64,000 nt of DNA from Pseudomonadota bacterium (GCA_023430315.1 JAEZAW010000239.1:5864-69863); one strand, 5' to 3'; positions 9,601 to 18,863 are shown, counted from the first letter of the stretch. A program made the numbers and translations. Notes: generated by a model from the sequence alone, not told the origin.

Positions 9601-12372
9601 GCCGACCTCTCTGGCGACGTTCGTCACCTGCTCGGCGAAGGTCGCGAGGGTGTCGATCATATTGTTGATCGTGTCTGCAAGTGCCGCAACCTCGCCCTTG
9701 GCCTGCACGGTCAGCCGCTGATTGAGGTTGCCGTTGGCGACCGCCGTCACGACTTTGACGATGCCTCGCACCTGCTCGGTGAGATTCGAGGCCATGAAGT
9801 TCACGTTGTCGGTCAGATCTCGCCAAGTACCGCCGACGCCGGCCACCTGAGCCTGTCCGCCGAGCTTGCCCTCGGTGCCGACCTCACGCGCCACGCGCGT
9901 CACCTCGCCGGCGAAGGCATTGAGCTGATCGACCATCGTGTTGATGGTGTTCTTCAGCTCGAGAATTTCACCCTTCACGTCGACCGTGATCTTGCGATTG
10001 AGATCGCCGCGCGCGATGGCCGTTGCGACGTCGGCGATGTTGCGAACCTGGCCCGTCAGATTGGAGGCCATCGAGTTCACGTTGTCGGGGAGGTCCTTCC
10101 AGGTGCCGGCGACACCGGGGACCGCCGCCTGTCCACCGAGCTTGCCTTCGGTGCCGCCCTCGCGCGCAACACGGCTCACCTCGGCGGCGAAGGAGCGGAG
10201 CTGATCCACCATGGTATTGATGGTTTCTTTCAGCTCCAGGATCTCGCCGCGGACGTCGACCGTGATCTTTTTCGACAGGTCACCGTTGGCGACGGCGATC
10301 GTGACCTCGGCTATATTCCGCACCTGGCCCGTCAGATTGTTGGCCATCGAGTTGACGTTGTCGGTGAGGTCCTTCCACGTGCCGGCGACACCGGGGACGG
10401 CCGCCTGTCCGCCAAGCTTGCCTTCGGTGCCGACCTCGCGCGCGACACGGCTGACCTCGCCGGCGAAGGCATTGAGCTGATCGACCATCGTGTTGATGGT
10501 GTTCTTCACCTCGAGGATCTCGCCGCGAACATCCGCCGTGATCTTCTTCGAAAGATCGCCGCGCGCCACGGCTGTGGTGACCTCTGCGATATTGCGGACC
10601 TGTCCCGTCAGGTTCGACGCCATGAAGTTCACGTTGTCAGTGAGGTCTTTCCACGTGCCGGCGACGCCGGGAACGGCCGCCTGTCCGCCGAGCTTGCCTT
10701 CGGTGCCGACCTCGCGGGCGACGCGCGTGACTTCGGATGCAAAGCCGTTGAGCTGATCGACCATCGTATTGATAGTGTTCTTCAGGGCCAGGATCTCGCC
10801 CTTCACGTCGACCGTGATCTTGCGTGAGAGGTCGCCTTTCGCAACGGCCGTCGTCACTTCGGCGATATTGCGCACCTGTCCCGTCAGGTTCGACGCCATC
10901 GAATTGACGTTGTCGGTGAGGTCTTTCCAAGTACCGGCCACACCCTCGACGGCGGCTTGCCCACCGAGAATGCCTTCGGTGCCCACCTCGCGCGCGACGC
11001 GCGTCACCTCCGAGGCGAAGCCGTTGAGCTGATCGACCATCGTATTGATGGTGTTCTTCAGCGCCAGGATTTCGCCCTTCACGTCGACCGTGATCTTTCG
11101 GGAAAGATCGCCTTTCGCAACGGCCGTCGTCACCTCGGCAATGTTGCGCACCTGACCCGTCAAGTTCGACGCCATGGAGTTCACGGAGTCGGTGAGATCC
11201 TTCCACGTACCGGCGACGCCACCAACCTGAGCCTGTCCGCCGAGCTTGCCTTCGGTGCCGACTTCGCGGGCGACGCGCGTCACCTCGGCCGCAAAGCCGT
11301 TGAGCTGATCGACCATCGTATTGATCGTCTCTTTCAGCTCGAGAATCTCGCCCTTCACATCGACGGTGATCTTGCGTGAAAGATCACCGCGAGCAACGGC
11401 CGTGGTCACCTGCGCGATGTTGCGAACCTGCGCCGTCAGGTTGGTCGCCATGGCGTTCACGGAGTCGGTGAGATCTTTCCATGTACCCGCGACACCGGGA
11501 ACAACTGCCTGTCCGCCGAGGCGCCCGTCTGTGCCGACTTCGCGGGCGACGCGCGTCACCTCCGAAGCGAAAGCGCGCAGCTGATCCACCATCGTGTTGA
11601 TGGCTTCCTTGAGCAGCAGGATCTCGCCGCGAACGTCGACCGTGATCTTCTTCGACAAGTCGCCATTGGCGACAGCAATCGTCACATCAGCAATATTGCG
11701 AACCTGAGCCGTGAGGTTGCCCGCCATTTGGTTGACGGACTCGGTGAGTTCCCGCCAGACGCCCGAGACGCCCTTCACCTGCGCCTGGCCGCCCAACTTG
11801 CCTTGCGTTCCCACCTCGCGGGCGACGCGCGTCACCTCGGATGTGAACACGGAGAGCTGCTCGATCATCGCATTGACGAGCTTCGCCGAGCGTAGGAATT
11901 CGCCCTTGAGAGCGCGCCCGTCGACCTCCAGCTCCATGGACTGTCCGAGGTCGCCCTTCGCGACGGCACCAATCGTGCGCGCGATTTCGGTCGTCGGCCG
12001 CACGAGATCATCGAGCAGCGTGTTGATGGAATCGACTTTCGCCGCCCACTCGCCACCCATCCCCTGCAGCGACATGCGCTGCCGGAGACGACCTTCTCTA
12101 CCGACCGTCACGCTCAAGCGGGTCAGGTCACGCCAGATGCGCTCTTGGTCGCTGATGGCTTGATTGAATGCTTCCGCTATGCGCGCATCGGTCCCGTCCC
12201 AGTCCAGCGGCAGGCGCGCGGAGAAGTCACCCTCGCGAAATGCAATCATCGCGGACAGAATTCTGCGAGATCGGGCTTCTGCTCCTTCCACTCTGCTCGA
12301 CGGTGTCGCGAGTTCACTGGATGCGGCAGTCTCCGGCTTCCTACGTGAACGGGGCAGAGTGGTGTCGGTCAT
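6619..12372 (-). CDS. Poly-HAMP hybrid histidine kinase with GAF and three receivers
   Basis: A soluble 1917-residue sensor. Residues 1-178 hold a divergent HAMP-like region, residues 179-1006 are nine tandem 92-residue HAMP units, and a GAF domain covers about 1030-1190. A coiled coil precedes HisKA ([11 protein letters not shown]) and HATPase ([26 protein letters not shown]). Three receivers start near 1530, 1652 and 1798, each with its phospho-Asp ([24 protein letters not shown]). No transmembrane segment is seen, so it resembles cytosolic class III poly-HAMP kinases, where the HAMP chain transmits stress or osmotic signals. It heads the operon with the HWE kinase and regulator. An exact EcfG motif at 12595-12619 points at it with a leader of about 220 bases. 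Unit 7 carries two unusual substitutions. Confidence 0.95.
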   Translation of the reverse strand: MTDTTLPRSRRKPETAASSELATPSSRVEGAEARSRRILSAMIAFREGDFSARLPLDWDGTDARIAEAFNQAISDQERIWRDLTRLSVTVGREGRLRQRMSLQGMGGEWAAKVDSINTLLDDLVRPTTEIARTIGAVAKGDLGQSMELEVDGRALKGEFLRSAKLVNAMIEQLSVFTSEVTRVAREVGTQGKLGGQAQVKGVSGVWRELTESVNQMAGNLTAQVRNIADVTIAVANGDLSKKITVDVRGEILLLKEAINTMVDQLRAFASEVTRVAREVGTDGRLGGQAVVPGVAGTWKDLTDSVNAMATNLTAQVRNIAQVTTAVARGDLSRKITVDVKGEILELKETINTMVDQLNGFAAEVTRVAREVGTEGKLGGQAQVGGVAGTWKDLTDSVNSMASNLTGQVRNIAEVTTAVAKGDLSRKITVDVKGEILALKNTINTMVDQLNGFASEVTRVAREVGTEGILGGQAAVEGVAGTWKDLTDNVNSMASNLTGQVRNIAEVTTAVAKGDLSRKITVDVKGEILALKNTINTMVDQLNGFASEVTRVAREVGTEGKLGGQAAVPGVAGTWKDLTDNVNFMASNLTGQVRNIAEVTTAVARGDLSKKITADVRGEILEVKNTINTMVDQLNAFAGEVSRVAREVGTEGKLGGQAAVPGVAGTWKDLTDNVNSMANNLTGQVRNIAEVTIAVANGDLSKKITVDVRGEILELKETINTMVDQLRSFAAEVSRVAREGGTEGKLGGQAAVPGVAGTWKDLPDNVNSMASNLTGQVRNIADVATAIARGDLNRKITVDVKGEILELKNTINTMVDQLNAFAGEVTRVAREVGTEGKLGGQAQVAGVGGTWRDLTDNVNFMASNLTEQVRGIVKVVTAVANGNLNQRLTVQAKGEVAALADTINNMIDTLATFAEQVTNVAREVGVEGRLGGQANVPGAAGTWKDLTGNVNLLAANLTSQVRAIAEVATAVTKGDLTRSIQVETRGEVAELKDNINTMISNLRETTARNRDEGWLKTNLARFTGMLQGQRELNTVSQILLSELSPLIKAYQGTIYHLSGGDGGGELRLLSSYAHRGTIIERLALGEGLAGQCAVEKKRILLTDVPSEFITISSSLGEAKRISIVVLPVLFEGETKAVIELAALQPFSEVDLAFLDQLTLSIGVVFNTIEATMRTEGLLTQSQQLTVELQSRQSELQLRNEELGTKARLLAEQNAEVERKNAEVEQARYALEEKAAELALTSKYKSEFLANMSHELRTPLNSILILSQQLAANASGSLSEREVDFSRNIHSSGSDLLHLINDILDLSKIESGTVTVEIEEITFAGLHETIDRNFRHVAEAKSLPFYVHFADTLPHSMDSDPKRLQQILKNLLSNAVKFTASGHVNVRVESASSGWSVGHPVLSKAEHVIAFTVEDTGIGIAPEKQKLIFEAFQQADAGTSRKFGGTGLGLAISKELAQLLGGEIRLASTLGKGSTFTLFLPLRYAGSEGLIDISGDTRIAAVTETRELISLPVPREEPIQDDRNDIAKGHPVLLIIEDDSHYARILLDMAREKGFKGIVTNKGAAGLFLARQFRPTAISLDIFLPDMLGWTVLNQLKLDPATRHIPVQVITLEDERRHGLAHGAFSYVVKGPTTEGLEAAFDRIKQFTAPRKKRLLIVEDNDIERQSIVELLDHDDIEVVAVPTGREALHALSDKTTDCMVLDMRLPDMTGFDLLEKVRKNPNWTDLAVVVFTGKDLMAEEHARLRAVAKSIVIKDVQSPERLLDETSLFLHRVVTDLPMSKQTMLQRLHGSNEVLKSRKVLVVDDDARNIFALTSLLENYEMEVLNTTSGRAAIEIVQNTPDLDIVLMDIMMPDMDGYETMRSIRAMSEHRTLPILALTAKAMKGDREKCLDAGASDYISKPVNPDQLLSLMRVWLFR
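9355..11838 (-). repeat. Nine tandem 276-bp HAMP-coding repeats
   Basis: Nine head-to-tail units of 92 codons, each opening (E/Q)V(T/S)xVARE and containing [13 protein letters not shown] and [12 protein letters not shown] blocks. Units 3 and 4 differ by only a few residues, while units 1, 8 and 9 are more diverged, which fits recent internal duplication. This is a coding repeat, not CRISPR. The similarity makes the region prone to unit gain, loss or misassembly. Confidence 0.95.
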
Positions 12373-12594
12373 GTTCTCACCGCGACAGTAGAATGCTCAC
12401 TTCGTGCGAGACAGCGCGGCGTTCACCGCGCGCCGTCACGGCTCCATCCAGGTGCATCAGCGGCGGCTACCGCTGGCTACTGAGATTGTCGAAGTGTCCC
12501 TCTCGAAGAATTGCCTAAGCCCTGCACGCGCGCAAGCGACGGCATGCAATAACTTATTGAATCCAATAGGATATCTACGGACCCAGTTTAGATA

Positions 12595-12619
12595 AACGCT
12601 TGAAGTCGGCTTTAGTTCC
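12595..12619 (-). promoter_or_regulatory. EcfG promoter toward the poly-HAMP kinase operon
   Basis: On the minus strand GGAAC (12619-12615), 16-base spacer, CGTT (12598-12595). The nearest gene downstream is the poly-HAMP kinase at 12372, giving a 5' leader of roughly 220 bases. The kinase operon would then be part of the GSR regulon. Confidence 0.65.
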
Positions 12620-12710
12620 ATTCAGCCGACGGCAGGGCTGGTCAGGATCGGCCGACGCGAGAATGTCTCCAAGCGCGGCTGCGCACGCTTTACGCTGGAG
12701 CGCGAGGAAC

Positions 12711-12735
12711 GGAACGCCGCCGATACCCGTGCGTT
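12711..12735 (+). promoter_or_regulatory. EcfG promoter, GGAAC-N16-CGTT
   Basis: Exact motif 33 bases before the ATG at 12768. Together with 12595-12619 it makes a divergent pair in the 395-base gap between the kinase operon and the small membrane protein gene; I see no gene in that gap. Confidence 0.8.
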
Positions 12736-12767
12736 CGTCGAGGAAGACCTCAGCCAGGAGCAATCAC

Positions 12768-12977
12768 ATGGCGAGCAGGGACATTGAGCACGAAGCGCGA
12801 GAAGGGCGCGAGCATCGCGGCGTGAGCGGCACATTCATCGCAGTTTGCGCGGCGATCATATTGCTGGCGATTGCATTCTTCGCAACCTACGAACCCACGG
12901 GCAACACATTCACGGAGTGGCCACGAAATGCGACCGCTCCGCAGCCTCAGTCGGAGCCCGCCGAGCGAAGGCCATGA
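12768..12977 (+). CDS. Small single-helix membrane protein (69 aa)
   Basis: The ATG follows CAGGAG at good spacing. A charged N-terminus (EHEAREGREHRG) leads to one membrane helix (TFIAVCAAIILLAIAFFA) and a Pro/Glu-rich tail. No family is recognised, but the design of charged head, one helix and Pro/Thr-rich tail recurs at 58671 and 60040. It sits behind an exact GSR promoter, so it is likely a stress-induced inner-membrane peptide. Confidence 0.75.
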   Translation: MASRDIEHEAREGREHRGVSGTFIAVCAAIILLAIAFFATYEPTGNTFTEWPRNATAPQPQSEPAERRP

Positions 12978-13028
12978 ATGCAACGCCGCTCGACGCATTC
13001 CATCTCCTCGGCTGTGTGAGATAAACAG

Positions 13029-13238
13029 ATGTCGATCCATGAACTCGTTGCGGAAATCCGGGCCGCGGCAGGAAGCCTTCTCACTGCCGCGGCAGCGGCG
13101 GAGGATGGGGATCTGGCTGCTGCAGAGATTGGCGTCGAAGATGCTTTATTTCGCGCGCAAAGCATTCTTCCGCGCTTGCAGTCTGCGGCAATGGACACGC
13201 CGTCTGCGCCACCACCCGGCGATCCCTCGACTAAGTGA
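13029..13238 (+). CDS. Small hypothetical protein (69 aa)
   Basis: Starts MSIHELVAEIRAAAGSLL and continues as an Ala-rich amphipathic helical protein with a Pro-rich end (APPPGDPSTK). It lies 51 bases after the preceding gene and could share its GSR transcript. No Shine-Dalgarno is strong. The residue pattern looks coding, but function is unknown. Confidence 0.5.
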   Translation: MSIHELVAEIRAAAGSLLTAAAAAEDGDLAAAEIGVEDALFRAQSILPRLQSAAMDTPSAPPPGDPSTK

Positions 13239-13292
13239 TACGGACGAGGCGATGTGCGGCCATTGACCGTAAGAGTTCGCTTCGCCGGTGTC

Positions 13293-13318
13293 GGAACAAA
13301 CTGATTTGGACGCACGTT
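13293..13318 (+). promoter_or_regulatory. EcfG promoter, GGAAC-N17-CGTT
   Basis: Exact motif ending 39 bases before the DUF2171 start codon. Confidence 0.85.
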
Positions 13319-13357
13319 GGTTGGCTACACAGCAGTCCAATCAGAGGAGTGAGAAGG

Positions 13358-13588
13358 ATGGCTATCAGCACATCTGAAATCCGCGAACACATGAAAGTCG
13401 TAGGTTCTGACGGTCAGCACGTTGGAACGGTCGATCGTGTGGAAGGTGACCGTATCAAGTTGACGAAGTCGGATCCGGCCGCCGGCGGGCAGCATCACTA
13501 TATCGATCTGTCCGAAGTCGCGAAGATCAAGGGTGGCGAAGTCTGCCTGTCGTCGAAGGCGGAAGAAGCAAAGCAGCGCTTCAACTGA
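13358..13588 (+). CDS. DUF2171 (PRC-barrel-like) stress protein
   Basis: 76 residues. MAISTSEIREHMKVVGSDG, VGTVDRVEGDRIKLTKSD and HHYIDLSEVAKI match the DUF2171 family, small beta-barrel proteins related to PRC-barrels. A GAGGAG-type Shine-Dalgarno precedes the ATG, and an exact EcfG motif lies 40 bases upstream. In rhizobia such genes are typical GSR outputs. The biochemical role is unknown. Confidence 0.88.
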   Translation: MAISTSEIREHMKVVGSDGQHVGTVDRVEGDRIKLTKSDPAAGGQHHYIDLSEVAKIKGGEVCLSSKAEEAKQRFN

Positions 13589-13604
13589 GCCTTGGAAAAC
13601 CACG

Positions 13605-13633
13605 AGCGCGGCGCCTGCCTATGGTGCCGCGCT
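13605..13633 (+). terminator. GC-rich hairpin after DUF2171
   Basis: An 11-bp stem (13605-13615 with 13623-13633, one G:U) and a 7-base loop, 16 bases after the stop codon. There is no T-run, so it may attenuate rather than fully terminate before the DUF421 gene. Confidence 0.5.
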
Positions 13634-13679
13634 GTGCCGTCCCTCATATCGAAGTCTGCAGTCGCTTGCCAATTCAGCG

Positions 13680-14243
13680 ATGGCGCAGATAACGAGGCGG
13701 ATGTCCGCCTGGTCCCTGTTGCGCAATGTCGAGTCCTTGTTCATAGACTGGACGTCGATGTTCCGGCCCTCGATGGGGGTGTTGGAAATCGTGGTGCGCG
13801 GTACGATCATGTATCTCGCGCTGTTCATTATCCTTCGTTTCGTTGCGAGGAGACAGTCCGGCCGCTTCGGTACGGCCGACCTGCTCGTTGTCGTACTCAT
13901 TGCAGACGCGGCTCAGAACGCGCTTGGAAAGGAGTATCAATCGGTCACTGAGGGCATTGCGCTGGTGCTCACGATCGTCGCGTGGGAGCGTATTCTCGAT
14001 TGGCTGTCGTGGCGCTATCCGGCGCTTCGCCCTTGGCTACAGGCTGAGCCCCTCAAGCTCATCTCCGGCGGTCAAATGCTGAAAGAGAACATGCGCCGGG
14101 AGATGTTGAGCGAGGAGGAGCTGCTTGCGGGCCTGCGGGAGCAAGGCGTCGACGACATCAAGTTCGTCAAGGAGGCGTACGTCGAGCAAAGTGGCCACCT
14201 GAGCGTCATCACGACCGAGCGCTATCGCGCTGGGTGGGTGTAG
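13680..14243 (+). CDS. DUF421 membrane protein (YetF-like)
   Basis: 187 residues: two or three N-terminal membrane helices (LEIVVRGTIMYLALFIILRF, LLVVVLIADAAQNAL), then a conserved soluble DUF421 domain (EPLKLISGGQMLKENMRREMLSEEEL cut short here for length: key part LISGGQMLKENMR) ending with the VITTE segment. YetF/YcaP relatives are inner-membrane proteins of unknown biochemical role linked to stress. Starts at 13680 or 13701 are both possible. It follows the DUF2171 gene in the same direction and may be read through from its GSR promoter. Confidence 0.88.
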   Translation: MAQITRRMSAWSLLRNVESLFIDWTSMFRPSMGVLEIVVRGTIMYLALFIILRFVARRQSGRFGTADLLVVVLIADAAQNALGKEYQSVTEGIALVLTIVAWERILDWLSWRYPALRPWLQAEPLKLISGGQMLKENMRREMLSEEELLAGLREQGVDDIKFVKEAYVEQSGHLSVITTERYRAGWV

Positions 14244-14551
14244 CGCTCAGGAGGGCTGGGGACAACTAATATGGAAACTATCAGTCCGTGTCGGGGAGCG
14301 CCCCTCGGAAAGCGCGGCGTGCATGTTCCCCCGGGATCAGGTCTTTGCAAAGACGCCGTCGGTGGGGCCTCATTGAAAGTGCGATCGCGAGTAAGCCGCC
14401 GTTCCAGCGCCCCGTTCGGTGAGGCGCTGCGGCCAACGTGCGCGGCGGCGCGGTCTGCGCTTGGCGGCCGATCGGAAATAACGTCGTCGGCTGTCCTTTC
14501 ACAAAGAGGAACGCATTGGCTCGGTCACAGGCCTCTGATATCATTGTGATA
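14244..14551 (+). other. Stretch without a recognisable gene
   Basis: About 300 bases between DUF421 and the decayed kinase gene. All frames have shadow-like Arg/Ser-rich composition. I see no promoter, terminator or RNA gene. Confidence 0.5.
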
Positions 14552-14980
14552 ATGGAGATGCGACAGGCCGTGCTGTACTTGCTGTGCGGGAAGATTGCAG
14601 CCGGTAAATCGACGCTCGCTCGAAAACTCGCGCAACGTACTGCAACGATTTATAGGCTTGGACGACGGATGTCGATCCTCTTTCCCTCAGAGAACGAAAC
14701 CATTGAGGAATTCGCGGTTCTGTCAGCGCGGCTGCGCAATGCCATTGGCCCGCATATTGTTGCAATTCTGCGAGCAGGCCTATCTGTGGTGTTGGACTTC
14801 CCAGCAAACACCGTCGAGTGGCGCCTTTGGATCTGTCGTTGGCTGAGGAAGCTGGCGTTGCCAATGAGCTGCACGTGCTCGACGTTTCCGACCATGAATG
14901 CAAGCGCGACTGAAAAAGCGCAATGCGAGCGGCTCGCTGCGCTGGGCAGCAACAATCGCTACCGCCGGCCCTTCCCTTGA
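14552..14980 (+). pseudogene. Decayed AAA/zeta-toxin-like P-loop kinase
   Basis: Starts MEMRQAVLYLLCGKIAAGKS with an intact Walker A (GKIAAGKST). AVLSARLRNAIGPHIVAILR and LSVVLDFPANTV match the small family of P-loop kinases annotated AAA or zeta-toxin-like. The reading frame is broken at least three times: around 14655-14672 (a DDW block is out of frame), near 14835 (GVANELHVLDVSDHEC continues in another frame) and near 14905 (ARLKKRNASGS in a third frame). The C-terminal third is therefore scrambled. The 3' end abuts the Gly-rich gene on the opposite strand. No toxin-antitoxin partner is visible. Confidence 0.7.
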
Positions 14981-15321
14981 CCGCCCCCGCTCCCAGGTCC
15001 AATGCCTTGACCGCCTCCATTCCCCGGTCCAATGCCTTGACCGCTCCCGTTCCCAGGTCCGGCCCCAGTGGCTTGGCTGCTGCTCACCGAAGCTCCAGCG
15101 TGCCCATAACTAAGTTGCCCATCACGGCGCTCTTTGCGGAAGCAATCGTCACGCGGATCCGGCGGCATCGTCCGCCGCCGGTGCGCGCATTGCGCATCCA
15201 GCTTTTCTTGCAAAGAAACGTCGCGGCCGGATGCTTCATCCTGTTTGCCCTGGGCAATTGCGTGACCTAAAAAACCATCCGCGGAACCGAGGACCGCAAC
15301 TGTTAGGAGTATCCTGAACAT
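14959..15321 (-). CDS. Secreted Gly-rich repeat protein
   Basis: 120 residues: signal peptide (MFRILLTVAVLGSADGFLGH, ending AIAQ), a charged middle with two Cys (DAQCAHRR, RDDCFRKE) and a C-terminal run of 11-residue units based on GQGIGPGNGGG. It is probably an exported structural or surface peptide; no family is recognised. The repeats are written in 33-bp units. An upstream in-frame extension exists, but the signal peptide fixes the start at 15321. Confidence 0.6.
   Translation of the reverse strand: MFRILLTVAVLGSADGFLGHAIAQGKQDEASGRDVSLQEKLDAQCAHRRRTMPPDPRDDCFRKERRDGQLSYGHAGASVSSSQATGAGPGNGSGQGIGPGNGGGQGIGPGSGGGQGKGRR
14974..15066 (-). repeat. 33-bp tandem repeat coding GQGIGPGNGGG units
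   Basis: About three near-identical 33-bp units containing ggtccaatgccttgaccgc on the plus strand. They encode the Gly-rich tail of the neighbouring secreted protein. This is a short coding microsatellite-like array, not CRISPR. Confidence 0.8.
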
Positions 15322-15589
15322 GGTCCGCCTCCATTGCTGTACGTCCTGTCCAGAGCCCACGCAAACCTGACGAATTTGCGGCACCAAGACTTGGCCTGAA
15401 GCACCGCTGACTTTCGGACGAGCAGAGTGACAAGCTGGACACATCCATCATTTGCGCCAGAACGACGGCGCATAGCTGAAATTTGGCGGGCCGCCATTTC
15501 CGGACCTTTGCACCCCAACAAAGCCAACAGGCCAGCGCGGCGTTGTCGACACCGTCGGCACGGGCTGAGCAGCTTTGCTGCTGAAAGTC

Positions 15590-16473
15590 TCAAGTACTTT
15601 GGACGCTGTTGCGCCATTTGTAGCTGCAGGCTTCTTCGATGAAGGCGAGAGCCGCTGGAGGCAGGGCGCGGCGTGCAACGGTGACTACCGACACCGTGCG
15701 CACGACTTCTGGGTTTGCCACGAGACGGTGGCGGATCCCGGGATGAGCGGCTGAGTATTCCGGAAGAAAGCAGATACCCATCCCCGCCGCCACCATCGTC
15801 ATAATCCAATCTTCCCGCTCGCTTCGAAAACCTCGATGAAAGTGAACCCCGAATTCACTGCAGAGCTCGAACAAATAGTCACGGTATTCGCAGTTCACGC
15901 GTGACAGATAAGTTTGGTCACGGACGTCAGTCAGATGCAGCGTGGTCCGCTGCTCGAATGGATGCCCGACCGGAAACGCCAGCCCGAACCCCTCGCGATA
16001 AACCGGCATTACTTTTAGACGCGGATCGAACGCATTTGGCTGCGCCATCAGCGCCACGTCGAGCGAGCCGTTGAGCAAGAGCTCAGCCAAGCGCGCAGGT
16101 ACGTTCTCGATGACTGTCACCTCCACACCGGGGTGGCGCTCATGAAACGCGGCTAGAAACGCGACGGCCCGATGGTGCACATCGCTCCTAGTGTCAGTTG
16201 CGCAGCCTCAAGATTCAAGAAGCTGCGAGCGATTGTCCGTGCGTGGTCCCTGCGCTCCAGTACGTCCCTTAGGTGGGGGCACATGAGCCGCCCAAACTCG
16301 GTCAGCTCCACGTGTCCCTTGTCCCGGCAGAACAACTGGCCACCAAGCTCGGCTTCGAGTTTCTGGACGGCGCGAGTGAGGGCTGGTTGGGTGACGTGGC
16401 AGTGCTCGGCGGCGCGATGGAAATTGAGTGCCTGGGCGACTGCCAGAAAATATCGAATCTCGGTCAGTTCCAC
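15590..16473 (-). pseudogene. LysR-type regulator with a single frameshift
   Basis: An N-terminal LTTR helix-turn-helix (EIRYFLAVAQALNFHRAAEH, VTQPALTRAVQKLEAELGG) starts at GTG 16473 behind AGGAG. It reads to MCTIGPSRF and meets a stop at 16153. The effector domain continues at once in another frame (LAAFHERHPGVEVTVIE to EACSYKWRN). One missing base near 16153-16156 would rejoin SRF to LAAFHERHPG exactly as in intact homologues. It is divergent from the FAD oxidoreductase, which it presumably regulated. Confidence 0.85.
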
Positions 16474-16626
16474 GAGGGCAGCTCCTGATGTCAAGGAGGC
16501 ATCGGTGCGATCACTTAACGGCATTTCCGAAGCGATTGCGAGAGTATCACGATGTTTCAGGCACCTTCACGTGCGTGTTGGCCAACGTGTCGGTGCTACG
16601 TCTCAGTAAAGTGAGGAGGAAGCGTC

Positions 16627-18012
16627 GTGCTCGACACAGCAAAAATCGCCAATCTAAAGGCTACGCTGCGCGGTGAACTTATCGAGCCGAAGGACCCTAC
16701 CTACGAGGAAGCACGCGCGCTTTACAACGGCATGATCGATAAGCGGCCGCTAGCTTTAGCCCGTTGCATCGACGTTGCAGACGTGATCGCTGTCGTAAAT
16801 TTCGGACGCGACGAGGGCCTCCCTATCGCCATCCGGTGTGGAGGCCACAATGGGCCTGGCCTCGGTAGTGTGGACAAGGGCTTGGTCATCGACTTGTCGC
16901 AGATGAAAGGCGTCCGTGTTGACCCAGAGCGTCGCACCGCTCGGGTCGGTGCAGGTTGCACGCAGGGTGACGTCGATCACGCCACCCATGCTTTTGGCCT
17001 GGCCGTCCCAGCGGGCATCATATCGACCACAGGCATCGCCGGCCTGACGCTTAGCGGCGGCCATGGCTACCTGTCACGCAAGTACGGCCTAACTATCGAC
17101 AACCTTCTCGAGGCCGACGTCGTACTGGCCGATGGTAGCTTCGTGACTGCTAGCAAGGAGAAGAACGCCGACCTGCTGTTCGCGCTCCGCGGCGGCGGCG
17201 GCAACTTCGGCGTCGTGACCAGCTTCCTGTTCCAGCTCCACCCGGTGAGCACTGTGTTTGCCGGGCCGATCGCGTGGGACCAGCAGCACGCCCGCACCAT
17301 CATGCAGCACTATCGGGAGTTTCTGCCAACCGCGCCGGAAGATCTCGGCGCTTTCATTGGATTGAAAACGGTCCTCTCTTCGGCCCCGTTCCCCGAGGAG
17401 CTATGGGGCAAGCGCATCTGCCTGCTGATGTCCTGCTACAACGGCACCGAGGAGGAGGGCAAAAAAGCTTTGGCGCCGCTGCTCGACGCGCTTCCCGAGC
17501 CGTGGTTCAACTGGATGGGTACGATGCCTTATCCCGGCGTGCAGAGCATGTTCGATGGTCTCTACCCCAAAGGCATGCAGTGGTACTGGCGCGGTGATTT
17601 CGTCAAGACACTTCCCGACGCGGCAATCGATGCGCATCTCATACAGGCAGCGAAGACGCCGAGCGAGTTGTCGTTAATGCATCTCTATCCAATTGACGGA
17701 GCAGTCCACCGTGTTGGCAAAGATGCTACGGCCTGGAATTGCCGAGATGCGACTTGGTCGATGGTCATTGCGGGCATCGACCCGGACCCTAAGAACGCGG
17801 GGCGCGTGACGCAGTGGACAAAAGCGTACTGGGAGGCCGTACACCCGTTCGACCTGAGTGGCGCCTATCCCAACTTTATGATGGATGACGAGGGTGACGG
17901 CCGCCTCAAGGCGACCTATGGCGAAAACTACGCGCGCCTGGCAATGGTAAAGAAGAAGTACGATCCGACCAATTTGTTCCGTGTGAACCAGAACATCAAA
18001 CCTGCTTCCTGA
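16627..18012 (+). CDS. FAD-linked oxidoreductase, BBE-like
   Basis: 461 residues, GTG start with GAGGAGG upstream. The PCMH-type FAD domain (IAIRCGGHNGPG, where His is the usual covalent FAD ligand, then GAGCTQGDVDHATHAFGL and GGHGYLSRKYGLTIDNL) covers about residues 35-210. A substrate domain follows, with a C-terminal BBE motif (NYARLAMVKKKYDPTNLF). The family oxidises sugars, alkaloid-like or aromatic alcohols with O2 or another acceptor. No signal peptide is evident. It is divergently placed from the broken LysR gene, so its control may now be lost. The 250 bases after it (to 18262) contain nothing recognisable. Confidence 0.9.
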   Translation: MLDTAKIANLKATLRGELIEPKDPTYEEARALYNGMIDKRPLALARCIDVADVIAVVNFGRDEGLPIAIRCGGHNGPGLGSVDKGLVIDLSQMKGVRVDPERRTARVGAGCTQGDVDHATHAFGLAVPAGIISTTGIAGLTLSGGHGYLSRKYGLTIDNLLEADVVLADGSFVTASKEKNADLLFALRGGGGNFGVVTSFLFQLHPVSTVFAGPIAWDQQHARTIMQHYREFLPTAPEDLGAFIGLKTVLSSAPFPEELWGKRICLLMSCYNGTEEEGKKALAPLLDALPEPWFNWMGTMPYPGVQSMFDGLYPKGMQWYWRGDFVKTLPDAAIDAHLIQAAKTPSELSLMHLYPIDGAVHRVGKDATAWNCRDATWSMVIAGIDPDPKNAGRVTQWTKAYWEAVHPFDLSGAYPNFMMDDEGDGRLKATYGENYARLAMVKKKYDPTNLFRVNQNIKPAS

Positions 18013-18262
18013 ACTTCCGTCCGGTCATTGCATTCGCTCGTTCGCGATGCCTGTCTTTGTTCGCCAGAGCCAAGGCGGCTGGTCGTGCAGCATCCGGCTG
18101 AATAAGAGACCGTGCCACAACATAAAAGTTGGCCATCAGGTGGTCCCAAGATAGGACAACGGCATCGATACGCCTGTCCGGGATCATAAGCCCGCCCGGT
18201 AGCAATTTGACTGCTTGCGACGTTGCAGGTCCGCTGGGCAGCTTTCACAGCCCTTTGAGCCT

Positions 18263-18478
18263 TTAGGTATCCGCTACCTTCTCCAGCTTGGCAATAAGCG
18301 CGTCCACCCGAGCAATCTCGTCGTTGATTTGCTCTAAAGTCTTGGCTGTGATGTCCATGCCATCTTTGTGCAGGGTCAATGTGCCCGACGAGAACAAGTC
18401 GAACTGGCGCTGGCGCTCTATCCGCTCGCGCCCCAGGTAGGCTAGGAACGCCACCTTTAGCTCTTGCTTTGACGTCAT
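18263..18478 (-). CDS. Small coiled-coil hypothetical protein (71 aa)
   Basis: ATG at 18478 has GGAGG six bases upstream, preferred over a start 12 codons earlier. The protein (MTSKQELKVAFLAYLGRERI, then a helical KTLEQINDEIARVDALIAKLE tail) is charged and predicted all-helical, without known motifs. Confidence 0.65.
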   Translation of the reverse strand: MTSKQELKVAFLAYLGRERIERQRQFDLFSSGTLTLHKDGMDITAKTLEQINDEIARVDALIAKLEKVADT

Positions 18479-18653
18479 GGGGCGCCTCCATGCCTTTAGC
18501 AAAGCATGGCTCAAAGATGGTCCGTTAGAATGCCAAGGTCAACCCGCCACCACCACGGTTTGTTGGCTGTCTGGCCTCGCCTTTGACGGCGGCGCACCTG
18601 CCCCTGACCGCAAAAGCGCGCCACGGCATGGCCGGAAAGCTCAGGCAGCTATC

Positions 18654-18863
18654 ATGGTGGAAGACAGACCTCGCTCAAAAGGATCCATCGCCGCTTCAAT
18701 GACGCGGCGGCGTCTGTAAAAATGTTAGAGCGCCTTATCGCAAACCGTGAGGCGGCCGTGCGCTACCTTGCGGGTCTTGCTGCGCGAAGCTGAGGCGAAG
18801 AGGGAAGTGGCGCGAGCAGGGCACGAAAATGCGGGTGTTCGAAACTTCCTCGCCCGTGAGTAG
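18654..18863 (+). pseudogene. Decayed copy of the IHRRFN small-protein family
   Basis: IHRRFNDAAASVKMLERLIA and, in another frame, LLREAEAKREVARAGHENAG match the proteins at 49082-49309 and 49390-49674 block by block. One base is missing in the A-run near 18681 (start MVEDRPRSK to IHRRFN), and a second shift near 18760 separates the halves. The stop is at 18861-18863. Confidence 0.7.

Noticed and set aside
9433..10827. A 464-codon open frame on the plus strand inside the poly-HAMP gene
   Set aside because: It is antisense to the tandem repeats, itself repetitive, and made open by codon bias. No ribosome-binding site and no known domain.
12575..12763. A 62-codon minus-strand frame with a TTG start (FLDERTGIGGVPFLALQRKA)
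   Set aside because: Protein-like composition, but it has no ribosome-binding site and contains two exact EcfG promoters, so the interval is better read as a regulatory gap.
14974..15066. Short regularly spaced repeats that could suggest CRISPR
   Set aside because: Units are contiguous without unique spacers and encode a Gly-rich tail.
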